Source: Kiritimatiellota bacterium
Lineage (GTDB): Bacteria > Verrucomicrobiota > Kiritimatiellia > RFP12 > UBA1067
Assembly: GCA_009777165.1 (NCBI GenBank)
Contig: WRML01000136.1
Location: 1 to 6,420, forward strand
Direction of reading: 5' to 3'
DNA: 6,420 bases
Shown here: one piece after another, positions 1 through 5,779 of the stretch
Numbering within the stretch: position 1 is the stretch's first letter
Layout of the letters: every line of letters begins with the position of its first letter
Notes under the pieces: model-generated
Told to the model about the DNA's origin: nothing
Database searches by the model: none
Seen by the model: only the letters and a program-made list of their open reading frames with translations
Translations under genes and position numbers: made by a program

Positions 1-879
1 GTCGGAGAGCCTGTCGCTGTAGAACGGCCAAAACACGCGCGAGCGTTCCTGCCCGGTCTTCTCGAACTGGACGAACGGCCACGGCATTCGCCAGCGGTCC
101 GTCGTGTCCGTCTGCGCATGGGAGAAGAACGGCGGTACCGCCAGCCACTGGTCCTCATGCTCGCGCGTCACCTGCCCCGCGATCGGGAACAGCATCCACG
201 CCGAGCCTGGGTTATACGTGGACTCCTTGTAGACGGTGTCCACCCAGAACGGCCAGAACGCATACCGGTTCTGTTCCCTCGGCGTGTCCTTATAACCGTA
301 GATGGGGAACACGCTCGTACGCTTCTCACCCGGGGTCTCCTCCAGCCGCGACACGAACGGCCACAGGTAATACTCGCGCTCGCGCTCCGCCACCTGATAC
401 CGCAGGTAGCACGGGAACAGCGTGAACGACAAATCCTCCATCAGCCACAAGCGCGGGATATGCCCGTAGAGGGGGAACAGCGCCCAATAATCCTCTTGCA
501 GGCGTGACCGTCCCTGAAACCAGAGCGGGAAGACGCCGAGACTCCACGCCGAATCCGGATCCTTCACATCGAGGTTATTACCGAACGCCACCAGTACGCG
601 CCACCACATCTGGTCCCCGTTCCAATGGAACGTCGCCAGCGGCCAGAGCGAATCCGCGACGGATTCGCGGGTCTCCGCATTCACGCTGCGCGAATAGAAC
701 GGGCGCACGGCGGTGAAACTACTCCCGTCGCTCATCACCCGCCGCTCATAAAACGGCCCGAGGCGGAAACGGCTCGTCACCTGCGGCCATGCGTTCGTAA
801 CTGCATCACCCACGGCGGCACCTGCCGACACCACCACTACCAATGCGATACCCCATCTGCGTTTTATGGTCAAAATCAT
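1..879 (-). CDS. Exported phi-Pro-phi-aromatic repeat protein, C-terminus beyond window
   Basis: The minus-strand frame is open from ATG at 879 to the left edge, giving 293 residues without a stop. Residues 1-26 look like a Sec signal peptide: basic KRR at 6-8, a hydrophobic stretch at about 9-23, and possible cleavage after GDA at 24-26. The rest is aromatic-rich and repetitive. A core of the type [FWVLG]-P-[FLI]-[YWFV] recurs with its proline at 42, 60, 80, 118, 136, 156, 174, 192, 210, 232, 250, 268 and 285 (for example FPLY, WPFW, WPFY). Most steps are 17-20 residues; the 38-residue gap after 80 could hold one degenerate unit near 99. The pattern suggests short beta-strands joined by polar turns, perhaps an envelope or outer-membrane protein. 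That is inference; I cannot name the family. No well-spaced Shine-Dalgarno sequence precedes the ATG, only GGTGGGG touching it. In-frame TTG (888) and GTG (885) are alternative starts, and an in-frame TGA lies at 915-913. Confidence 0.85.
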   Translation of the reverse strand, partial: MILTIKRRWGIALVVVVSAGAAVGDAVTNAWPQVTSRFRLGPFYERRVMSDGSSFTAVRPFYSRSVNAETRESVADSLWPLATFHWNGDQMWWRVLVAFGNNLDVKDPDSAWSLGVFPLWFQGRSRLQEDYWALFPLYGHIPRLWLMEDLSFTLFPCYLRYQVAEREREYYLWPFVSRLEETPGEKRTSVFPIYGYKDTPREQNRYAFWPFWVDTVYKESTYNPGSAWMLFPIAGQVTREHEDQWLAVPPFFSHAQTDTTDRWRMPWPFVQFEKTGQERSRVFWPFYSDRLSD

Positions 880-886
880 CCCCACC

Positions 887-916
887 AAAATATCACGGTC
901 CCCCCCCGCGCGTCAA
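887..916 (-). promoter_or_regulatory. Alternative promoter that would give a leaderless transcript
   Basis: On the minus strand TTGACG (916-911, 5 of 6) is followed after 18 bases by TATTTT (892-887, 4 of 6). Seven bases then separate this -10 box from ATG 879, so transcription would begin at or next to the start codon. That would fit the lack of a well-placed Shine-Dalgarno sequence. The spacer contains an 8-base G run (positions 907-900). It competes with the extended -10 promoter just upstream, and both may be used or neither. Confidence 0.3.
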
Positions 917-927
917 GTGTGTGATGT

Positions 928-956
928 AGTATAGCAAACTCGATTGGGACTTTGAA
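928..956 (-). promoter_or_regulatory. Candidate extended -10 promoter for the repeat-protein gene
   Basis: On the minus strand TTCAAA (956-951) is followed after 17 bases by TATACT (933-928), which matches 5 of 6 bases of the sigma-70 -10 consensus and is preceded by the extended -10 motif TGC. The -35 box matches 4 of 6. Transcription would start near 921, giving a leader of about 40 bases before ATG 879. This is a consensus match only. Confidence 0.45.
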
Positions 957-971
957 ATGAGGAATTAGAAT
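944..971 (+). promoter_or_regulatory. Candidate promoter of the udg-nfo cluster
   Basis: TTGGGA (944-949, 4 of 6) and TAGAAT (966-971, 5 of 6) are 16 bases apart on the plus strand. Transcription would start near 978, about 78 bases before the glycosylase ATG. The element overlaps the divergent extended -10 promoter: the minus-strand -35 box at 951-956 lies inside this spacer. The two promoters might therefore compete for polymerase. A lone TATGAT at 1022-1027 has no good partner -35 box. Confidence 0.35.
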
Positions 972-1055
972 AAATCCGGTCCCGATTCATTTTTTGGCTT
1001 CCCTTGGGAGGGGGGATGGCGTATGATATTCCATGTGTATTGAGGATAAAGGAAG

Positions 1056-1883
1056 ATGTCGGACTGGACGGATATCGTTGACGGCGTGATCGGGTATGTG
1101 ACCCTGCTGAAGGAGCTGGGGGGCCGGGTGGTGGAGTTGCCGCCGGGGTTCTTCGACGCGTGGGACAAGGCCCCCCCCACCGTGCCGCCGCCTCACGTGC
1201 GGGCGCCCTCGCGAGCCGTGGAGGATGCCGCCCTGCCTGTGGCTCGCGGGGACGCTCACCCTCCAGGAGGGGGGGGGCGCGAGGCACTGGAGGACATCGC
1301 GAGGCGCGTGGGGGCCTGTGCCGAATGCCCGCTCCACGCGGCGGGGCGCACGAGGGTCGTGCCGGGGCAAGGTAACCCGGACGCGCCGGACGTGATGTTC
1401 ATCGGGGAGGCCCCCGGCGAGGAGGAGGACCGGCAGGGGCTGGCGTTCGTCGGGGCCGCGGGGCAGTTCCTCACGAAGATGATCCAGGCCATGGGCTACA
1501 CGCGTGACGAGGTGTTCATCGCGAACATCTGCAAGTGCCGCCCCCCCCGCAACCGCGCGCCGGAGGCGCAGGAGATGCAGAAGTGCCTGCCGTTCCTGCG
1601 CGAGCAGATCCGCGCCGTCCGCCCCAAGGTCATCGTCCTGCTGGGGGGGACCGCCATCAAGGGCATCCTCAACAGCCAGACGGGAGTCACGCGCATGCAG
1701 GGGGTCTGGACAGCGTATGAGGGGATACCCGTCATGCCGACCTACCACCCGTCCTACGTCATCCGCTTCGAGAATGTCGGCGACGCGGCTGGCATGAAGG
1801 CCGTCAAACTTCAGGTGTGGAACGCGCTCAAACTGGTGCTGGCGCGCCTCGGCAAGCCAGTGCCGCAACCGGGGAAAAAATAA
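1056..1883 (+). CDS. udg: Uracil-DNA glycosylase, family 4 (iron-sulfur type)
   Basis: This cytoplasmic repair enzyme would excise uracil from DNA, the first step of base excision repair after cytosine deamination or dUTP incorporation. The protein has 275 residues. The catalytic core spans about 85-265. It shows the family-4 motif 1 GEAPGEEED (117-125), motif 2 HPSY (231-234), and the expected [4Fe-4S] ligands C88, C91, C161 and C177 (CxxC, then KCRPPRNR, then a cysteine 16 residues later). C159 is an extra cysteine beside the cluster. The family core is about 200 residues. Here about 80 more precede it: a likely helical segment (4-25), then a Pro/Gly/Ala-rich linker (about 40-75). The start is supported by GAGGA at 1042-1046, nine bases before the ATG. 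The gene leads a tight cluster; the next start is 15 bases downstream. Runs of 8 C (1171-1178, 1541-1548) and 9 G (1269-1277) lie inside it. Assignment to family 4 is firm. Confidence 0.95.
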   Translation: MSDWTDIVDGVIGYVTLLKELGGRVVELPPGFFDAWDKAPPTVPPPHVRAPSRAVEDAALPVARGDAHPPGGGGREALEDIARRVGACAECPLHAAGRTRVVPGQGNPDAPDVMFIGEAPGEEEDRQGLAFVGAAGQFLTKMIQAMGYTRDEVFIANICKCRPPRNRAPEAQEMQKCLPFLREQIRAVRPKVIVLLGGTAIKGILNSQTGVTRMQGVWTAYEGIPVMPTYHPSYVIRFENVGDAAGMKAVKLQVWNALKLVLARLGKPVPQPGKK

Positions 1884-1898
1884 TAAAGGAGAAGTCAC

Positions 1899-3326
1899 AT
1901 GAAAAAGGGGTCCGTTTCTTGTAGCACGCAGATGACGCAGATGAGACTGATTCACGCAGATTCATCCATCAAAAAAATGTTGCGTCATCAAAAAAAATCT
2001 GCATCATCTGCGTGCGGCAAACAATTCTGTTTCCTTGTTTTGGGCTGTCTGCTGGCGGTGTCTGCCGCACACGCGCAGACGGAGGGGGGGGAGGCGTTGC
2101 CGGCAGAGGTCACGCAGATGCGCGGCACGCTCTACTCGGAACTGGGCAAGCTGGCGAAGGAGTTCAACGGCACGCTCCTGCCCATGGCGGAGGATTACGT
2201 CCTCGACCTGCGGCGCATCGCCAACCGCATGAGGGAGGCGGGGGACACCCCCGGGCAGGAGGCGGTCCGCAAGGAGGCCTCGCGCTTCATGAAGGCGCTG
2301 GAGGCCGAGGCGGACCCGTTCGAGACCGTGCCGGAGCTGACCGACGATGTGGTCAAGGCCAGCGTGGAGGCGCTCCGCATGGCGCAGCAGGGCTACATCG
2401 CCAAGCGCACGGTGAATGACCGTCTGCGGAACGAGAAGGCGAACGCGCTTGGCACGAGGTACGCCGAGGCGCTCGCGCGCCTCGCCCCCGATGACGAGGC
2501 GAAGGCCGCCGCAATCCAGAAGGAGGCCCGGCGCGTGCGCGTCGTACTACAACGCAAGGATTCCGCGAGCGTCCTGTTCAAGGAGGCGAAGGCGGTGTTC
2601 CTGCTCATGCCCCCCCCACCGGACGTCGCGAACCTCAAGGAGCGCGCGGAGGCCCCCCCGGAGCCCGGCAGGGACCCCAGCCAGCTGACGCTCTGGCAAC
2701 TGCCCCCGGACATGCAGATGCGCCTCACGAAACCGATGGTGTACGACAAGGACTGGCCCCCCGAGATTACCAAGTGGAAATATGAGGGGTCCGGGGATTT
2801 CTCGCATGATTACTCGCTGTACCGCGTGCATGGGCTGCCGAGCGAGCTGGGCATGTTCGTCTCCCCCACGACGATGAAGGCCTACGTGCGCGGCACCAAG
2901 CAGGCGCAGTCGGTCATGCTCAGCCAGGGGACCGTCGCATGGATGGGCAAGGCGATGGCGTGGACGCTGAACGACAGCCGCGACCTCGTCTGCAAGGTCA
3001 TCTTCACGACCAAGCGCCCGGCCGCCAGCCAGGATGTGGGTCCCGCCGGGTGCGTGGCGGTCTATAGCACGTCCGAGGACAACAAGCTCATCGCCTCGAT
3101 GTCCGTCCCCCTGCTGACGGAAGTGACCGAGCTGCGCATGATCAAGCAGACGTCCTACAACCGCCTCACCATCGCGTGGGTGGCCGCGAAGCGCAGGCGC
3201 GGCTTCACCATCCCCAACAATATGCCCCTGCGCGTGGTCATCGGCGTGAACTGCTACCACCCCGGCGAGGAGGCCGACACCCTCATCGAGATCGAGACCT
3301 GCCCCCAGGCCGGGGAGATGTGGTAA
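1899..3326 (+). CDS. Secreted protein of unknown function between udg and nfo
   Basis: I do not recognise this 475-residue protein. A signal peptide is visible: hydrophobic residues 43-57 (FCFLVLGCLLAVSAA) and a probable cleavage site after AHA (57-59). The n-region before it, about 42 residues, is unusually long because residues 9-39 are encoded by a palindromic repeat. The mature N-terminal part (about 65-235) is charged and probably helical. It seems to hold two related units, each with a tyrosine, a helix and a segment like 'EAxRKEASR' (121-129) or 'AIQKEARRV' (205-213). A Pro-rich linker (238-270) leads to a C-terminal region (about 275-470) that looks beta-rich. The start is well supported: AAAGGAG at 1885-1891, seven bases before ATG 1899. 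ATG 1978 inside the repeat has no ribosome site. The gene lies 15 bases after udg and 34 before nfo, so co-transcription is likely. Export makes a direct role in DNA repair improbable. Confidence 0.85.
   Translation: MKKGSVSCSTQMTQMRLIHADSSIKKMLRHQKKSASSACGKQFCFLVLGCLLAVSAAHAQTEGGEALPAEVTQMRGTLYSELGKLAKEFNGTLLPMAEDYVLDLRRIANRMREAGDTPGQEAVRKEASRFMKALEAEADPFETVPELTDDVVKASVEALRMAQQGYIAKRTVNDRLRNEKANALGTRYAEALARLAPDDEAKAAAIQKEARRVRVVLQRKDSASVLFKEAKAVFLLMPPPPDVANLKERAEAPPEPGRDPSQLTLWQLPPDMQMRLTKPMVYDKDWPPEITKWKYEGSGDFSHDYSLYRVHGLPSELGMFVSPTTMKAYVRGTKQAQSVMLSQGTVAWMGKAMAWTLNDSRDLVCKVIFTTKRPAASQDVGPAGCVAVYSTSEDNKLIASMSVPLLTEVTELRMIKQTSYNRLTIAWVAAKRRRGFTIPNNMPLRVVIGVNCYHPGEEADTLIEIETCPQAGEMW
1924..2015 (+). 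repeat. Palindromic REP-like element of ACGCAGAT units
   Basis: The left arm (1924-1942) and right arm (1997-2015) are 19 bases each and are reverse complements at 18 of 19 positions. The single mismatch would be a G-U pair in RNA. Each arm is a doublet of a roughly nine-base unit (CACGCAGAT, GACGCAGAT). A further direct copy lies in the loop (1953-1961) and an inverted partial copy at 1981-1989 (TGCGTCATC). The loop also carries A runs (1971-1977, 1990-1997). The structure resembles non-autonomous REP/REPIN-type elements. I believe similar ACGCAGAT-type repeats occur in other environmental genomes, but that is memory, not checked. The whole element lies within the coding frame of the secreted protein. 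Confidence 0.75.
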
Positions 3327-3360
3327 AGGAGAAGTTGCGAGTAACGAGTGGGCTGAACAA
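3324..3360 (+). promoter_or_regulatory. Displaced ribosome binding site before nfo
   Basis: The 12 bases TAAAGGAGAAGT at 3324-3335 are identical to 1884-1895 before the preceding gene, where the AAAGGAG is seven bases from the ATG. Here 29 bases lie between AAAGGAG and the nfo ATG. The intervening stretch contains the imperfect doublet GCGAGTA/ACGAGTG (3337-3350). No ATG, GTG or TTG lies in the nfo frame in this gap, so ATG 3361 remains the start. GAGTGG at 3346-3351 may act as a weaker substitute ribosome site. Confidence 0.5.
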
Positions 3361-4218
3361 ATGAAAACACCTCAACGTTATTTTGTCGGGCCGCATGTTT
3401 CCGCCGCGGGCGGCGCGGCAAATGCGCCGCTGAACGCGCGCGCGCTGGCGGCGACCGGGTTCGCCCTGTTCGTCAAGAACCAACGCCAGTGGTCCGCGCC
3501 GCCCTTGACCGCCGCAGAGATCAGCGCGTTCAAGTCGCAGATGGACACCTGCGGCTACACGTCCGCGCAGGTGCTGCCTCACGCCGGATACCTCATCAAC
3601 CTTGCGAACCCGGATGACACCGCACAGGCGAAATCCATCGCCTCGTTCCTCGATGAGGCGGGGCGGTGCGTCGCGTTAGGGTTGGACAAGCTGAATTTCC
3701 ATCCCGGTAGCCACCTGAAGCTCATCACCCCGCAAGCCGCGTGCGAGCGTGTCGCCGCCGCCATCAACGGCATCCTGGGGCAGACCGAGGGCATCACGCT
3801 CGTCATCGAGAACACGGCGGGCAGCGGCGGGATGCTCGGCTCGCGTTTCGAGGAGTTGCGGATGATCCTCGACGGGATTGACGATCCCTCGCGCGTCGGG
3901 TTCTGCCTGGACACTGCGCATGCGTTCGCCGCCGGCTACGACATCCGCACGCGCGACGGCTTCTTGGAGATGATGGACGCGTTCGACATGCGCATCGGGA
4001 TGAAATTCCTGAAAGGCATGCACCTGAATGACTCGCGGGCGGGGTTTGACTCGCGCGTTGACCGCCACGCATCATTGGGGGAGGGGGAACTCGGGCTTGA
4101 GCCGTTCACCTGTATCCTGCGCGACGCGCGCTTCCAAAACATTCCGCTCATTCTGGAGACCCCCGACGACGCGCGCTGGGCGGAAGAGGTGCAGCTGCTG
4201 CTGTCCATTATTGATTAA
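3361..4218 (+). CDS. nfo: Endonuclease IV (deoxyribonuclease IV, AP endonuclease)
   Basis: This enzyme cleaves DNA 5' to abasic sites and trims blocked 3' ends, so it acts directly after a DNA glycosylase. The 285-residue product is close in length to E. coli Nfo and aligns with it, as I recall that sequence, along nearly its whole length with a constant +5 offset. All nine metal ligands of the trinuclear zinc site are present: H74, H114, E150, D184, H187, H221, D234, H236 and E266. Typical motifs are PHVSAAGG (11-18), NFHPGSH (112-118), VIENTAG (148-154), DTAHAFAAGYD (184-194), MHLND (220-224) and DRHASLGEG (234-242). The protein should form a TIM barrel in the cytoplasm and appears intact. 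It is the third gene of the plus-strand cluster led by the uracil glycosylase, which fits a shared repair role. Its last 11 bases overlap the end of the convergent isomerase gene. Confidence 0.97.
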   Translation: MKTPQRYFVGPHVSAAGGAANAPLNARALAATGFALFVKNQRQWSAPPLTAAEISAFKSQMDTCGYTSAQVLPHAGYLINLANPDDTAQAKSIASFLDEAGRCVALGLDKLNFHPGSHLKLITPQAACERVAAAINGILGQTEGITLVIENTAGSGGMLGSRFEELRMILDGIDDPSRVGFCLDTAHAFAAGYDIRTRDGFLEMMDAFDMRIGMKFLKGMHLNDSRAGFDSRVDRHASLGEGELGLEPFTCILRDARFQNIPLILETPDDARWAEEVQLLLSIID

Positions 4219-5170
4219 TCGGATCCGGCGAAAACGCCCACGCTTGCCGCAACATGTTCAGTGCGTCTTTCAGGACAGTGGGCTTGACCCCCGGGTCGGG
4301 TTCGAACACGCGGATGATGTCCGCTGTCCCGTAGAACGCGAAGGCGTGGAAATCAATGACCCCTCTCCCGGGGGGCAGGTGGTCGTTCGTGAGGGGGAGC
4401 GCGTCATGGATGTGAATGCCACGCGTCATCGGCAGCAACGCCCGTGCCGTGTGGAAATGCTCTTCCCAGCCGAAAAACTCGCGCACCTGCGCATGCCCCA
4501 TATCGTGCCAATAGGCAAGGGGGGAAAAAGAGCCGAAACGTTGTTTGAGCAGGTGCATCTCGCGCACGTCGGGGAAAGCTTCAATGGAGGGAAGGTTTTC
4601 AAGGCACAGCGTCACGCCCGCCCGATCAAAACGCGGCAGGAGCGCGTCAAGCGAGCGGCAGAACGCGTCGAACTGTTTTCGTGCGCGTTTTTCACGTCGG
4701 CGCAATGCCTTCGCCAGCACGTCCCGGTACGCCTCGGCCATCGGGTTGTCGCCTGCCTCGTCCAACGCATTGCGGAGCGTCCCTGACCCTAAATTCCCGA
4801 ACAACCAGGAGTCGAGGAAGACCCGCCCGGCGTGCAGCACGACCGCACGCGCGCCCATGGATGCGGCAAAATCCAACGTACGTCCTAAGAAGATGGTCGC
4901 CATCGCACGTTCATTATCATCCCGAGATGCCAGCAGATACAGCTCGGGATAACCATGCGGCGCACTGATGGGGACAGGGCAGTAGCTGTGGACACTGTCA
5001 ACGGTTATGACACCGGATGCCATGTGCTTCTTGATCCCTTTGATGTGCTCTTCCATGGTGTTGTAGCCCAGCTCCAGCGCGTCAAACCCGAGCGACAGGA
5101 TCTCCTCCACCATTTTCTCCCCGTCTGAGTGACGTGAAGCATTCCAATTTGTTGAGAGCGAAAAACGCAT
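4208..5170 (-). CDS. Sugar-phosphate isomerase/epimerase-like TIM-barrel protein
   Basis: The 320-residue protein belongs to the xylose-isomerase-like TIM-barrel (AP endonuclease 2) superfamily. Members are metal-dependent and mostly isomerise or epimerise sugars or inositols; the substrate here cannot be told. Likely metal or catalytic residues are H61 (VDSVHSYCP), H113 (VLHAG), E191 (LCLEN), D223 and H226 (WHDMGH), H253/H255 (GIHIHD), H264 (NDHLPPGRG) and E290 (VFEP). These follow the order of the endonuclease IV ligands, as expected for a shared fold. In the NDHLPPG motif an Asn stands two residues before the His, where Asp is common. I chose ATG 5170 because the protein then starts MRFSLSTNWN, directly at the first barrel strand. 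A TTG at 5206 would add 12 unlikely residues and is itself part of a -35-like TTGACT. No Shine-Dalgarno sequence precedes the ATG. The gene is tail-to-tail with nfo, with an 11-base overlap and no terminator between them. Confidence 0.88.
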   Translation of the reverse strand: MRFSLSTNWNASRHSDGEKMVEEILSLGFDALELGYNTMEEHIKGIKKHMASGVITVDSVHSYCPVPISAPHGYPELYLLASRDDNERAMATIFLGRTLDFAASMGARAVVLHAGRVFLDSWLFGNLGSGTLRNALDEAGDNPMAEAYRDVLAKALRRREKRARKQFDAFCRSLDALLPRFDRAGVTLCLENLPSIEAFPDVREMHLLKQRFGSFSPLAYWHDMGHAQVREFFGWEEHFHTARALLPMTRGIHIHDALPLTNDHLPPGRGVIDFHAFAFYGTADIIRVFEPDPGVKPTVLKDALNMLRQAWAFSPDPINQ

Positions 5171-5177
5171 GGAGATA

Positions 5178-5206
5178 ATCGTAGTACCGTTTGGTGGTGA
5201 AGTCAA
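5178..5206 (-). promoter_or_regulatory. Candidate promoter giving a leaderless isomerase mRNA
   Basis: On the minus strand TTGACT (5206-5201, 5 of 6) is followed after 17 bases by TACGAT (5183-5178, 4 of 6). Only seven bases separate the -10 box from ATG 5170, so transcription would begin at the start codon. This agrees with the absence of a ribosome binding site. The rest of the 96-base gap (5171-5266) is AT-rich. A weak inverted repeat there (AATAACG/CATTATT around a T/A tract, about 5210-5236) is too poor to call a terminator. Confidence 0.45.
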
Positions 5207-5266
5207 CCCAATAACGATTTTTTTAAAACCATTATTCCTCTAAATTATTTCTTACTCCAATGCTTT

Positions 5267-5764
5267 CTAGTGTTGCGTCTCCTCCAGAATTCTCTTGATG
5301 ATGGTGTCAACCTCATAATCTCCAGAACTGTACGGATACAGGAGACGGTTTTTATAGATTTTTGATAACAACCCCCAACTTTTACTATCCCTCTCGCGAT
5401 CTGGCCACTCGTATGATCGGCTGTGCCCCGCCTCGACAATTATTCTGTAATCTATTTCCCTGTTAAGAATTTGTGACACTTCGGCAGTCCTTCCTTTTCT
5501 AATAAGGACGCTTATCGTATCCCGCAAACTAGAGGGGTATCCTTGGGCCGTAATGGTTCGGTAAAACGCATTTGTGTCACCAGATTGCCAAACCACTAAA
5601 GAATTAAAGAAAGTTGTCAAATCTTGGTTCCCACAGCCAAAATCCATGGTCGTACTTTCCGTAGCGGTTTTTATCACAAGAGTTCTTTTCACAAAAACCG
5701 AAAGTGCAAAACAGCACAAGATTATTGAGAATAAGCCCGATAATAGATTTGTTGATGATTTCAT
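5267..5764 (-). CDS. Small membrane-anchored hypothetical protein
   Basis: I do not recognise this 165-residue protein. Residues 7-25 (LLSGLFSIILCCFALSVFV) form one hydrophobic helix, with a lysine on each side (K2, K26). It is therefore probably an N-terminal membrane anchor with the remaining 140 residues outside, though a signal peptide is possible. There is no clear lipobox. The soluble part is polar with likely helices (78-101, 150-163) and aromatic patches (EWPDRERD 119-126, YPYSSGDY 143-150). ATG 5764 is the start because an upstream gene ends 15 bases before it; the ribosome site is weak (GAAGA at most). The gene is AT-rich, unlike the DNA left of 5170, and is probably co-transcribed with the gene before it. 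Its role is unknown. A partner of the upstream protein, such as a membrane-bound immunity protein, is speculation. Confidence 0.6.
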   Translation of the reverse strand: MKSSTNLLSGLFSIILCCFALSVFVKRTLVIKTATESTTMDFGCGNQDLTTFFNSLVVWQSGDTNAFYRTITAQGYPSSLRDTISVLIRKGRTAEVSQILNREIDYRIIVEAGHSRSYEWPDRERDSKSWGLLSKIYKNRLLYPYSSGDYEVDTIIKRILEETQH

Positions 5765-5779
5765 GGGAAGTCTTCGTTT

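Noticed and set aside
1..360. Recurring GAACGGCC-like strings on the plus strand as DNA repeats or binding sites
   Set aside because: They are the reverse complement of codons for the repeated W-P-F core at protein level; the intervening DNA is not repeated.
118..924. Plus-strand open frames in the left part
   Set aside because: They are antisense to a continuous 293-codon minus-strand frame with a signal peptide and regular repeats.
987..1955. Long minus-strand open frame opposite udg
   Set aside because: It lies over a clearly assigned gene. Its translation is rich in H, R, P and D with no motif, typical of antisense frames in GC-rich DNA.
1924..2015. CRISPR-like repeats
   Set aside because: The units are about nine bases, partly inverted, and have no regular spacers; the structure is a single palindrome.
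2547..3260. Minus-strand open frame of 237 codons opposite the secreted-protein gene
   Set aside because: It is an antisense shadow rich in H, R, G and L. The plus-strand gene has the ribosome site, signal peptide and operon spacing.
4028..4786. Plus-strand open frame of 252 codons over the end of nfo and the isomerase gene
   Set aside because: It overlaps two recognised proteins in other frames and its translation shows no domain.
5171..5206. TTG 5206 as start of the isomerase-like gene
   Set aside because: The extra 12 residues precede the first barrel strand, there is no ribosome site, and the TTG is part of a -35-like hexamer.
5207..5240. Intrinsic terminator after the membrane-anchored gene
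   Set aside because: The inverted repeat is short, AT-rich and mismatched, with no GC stem followed by a U tract in the right orientation.
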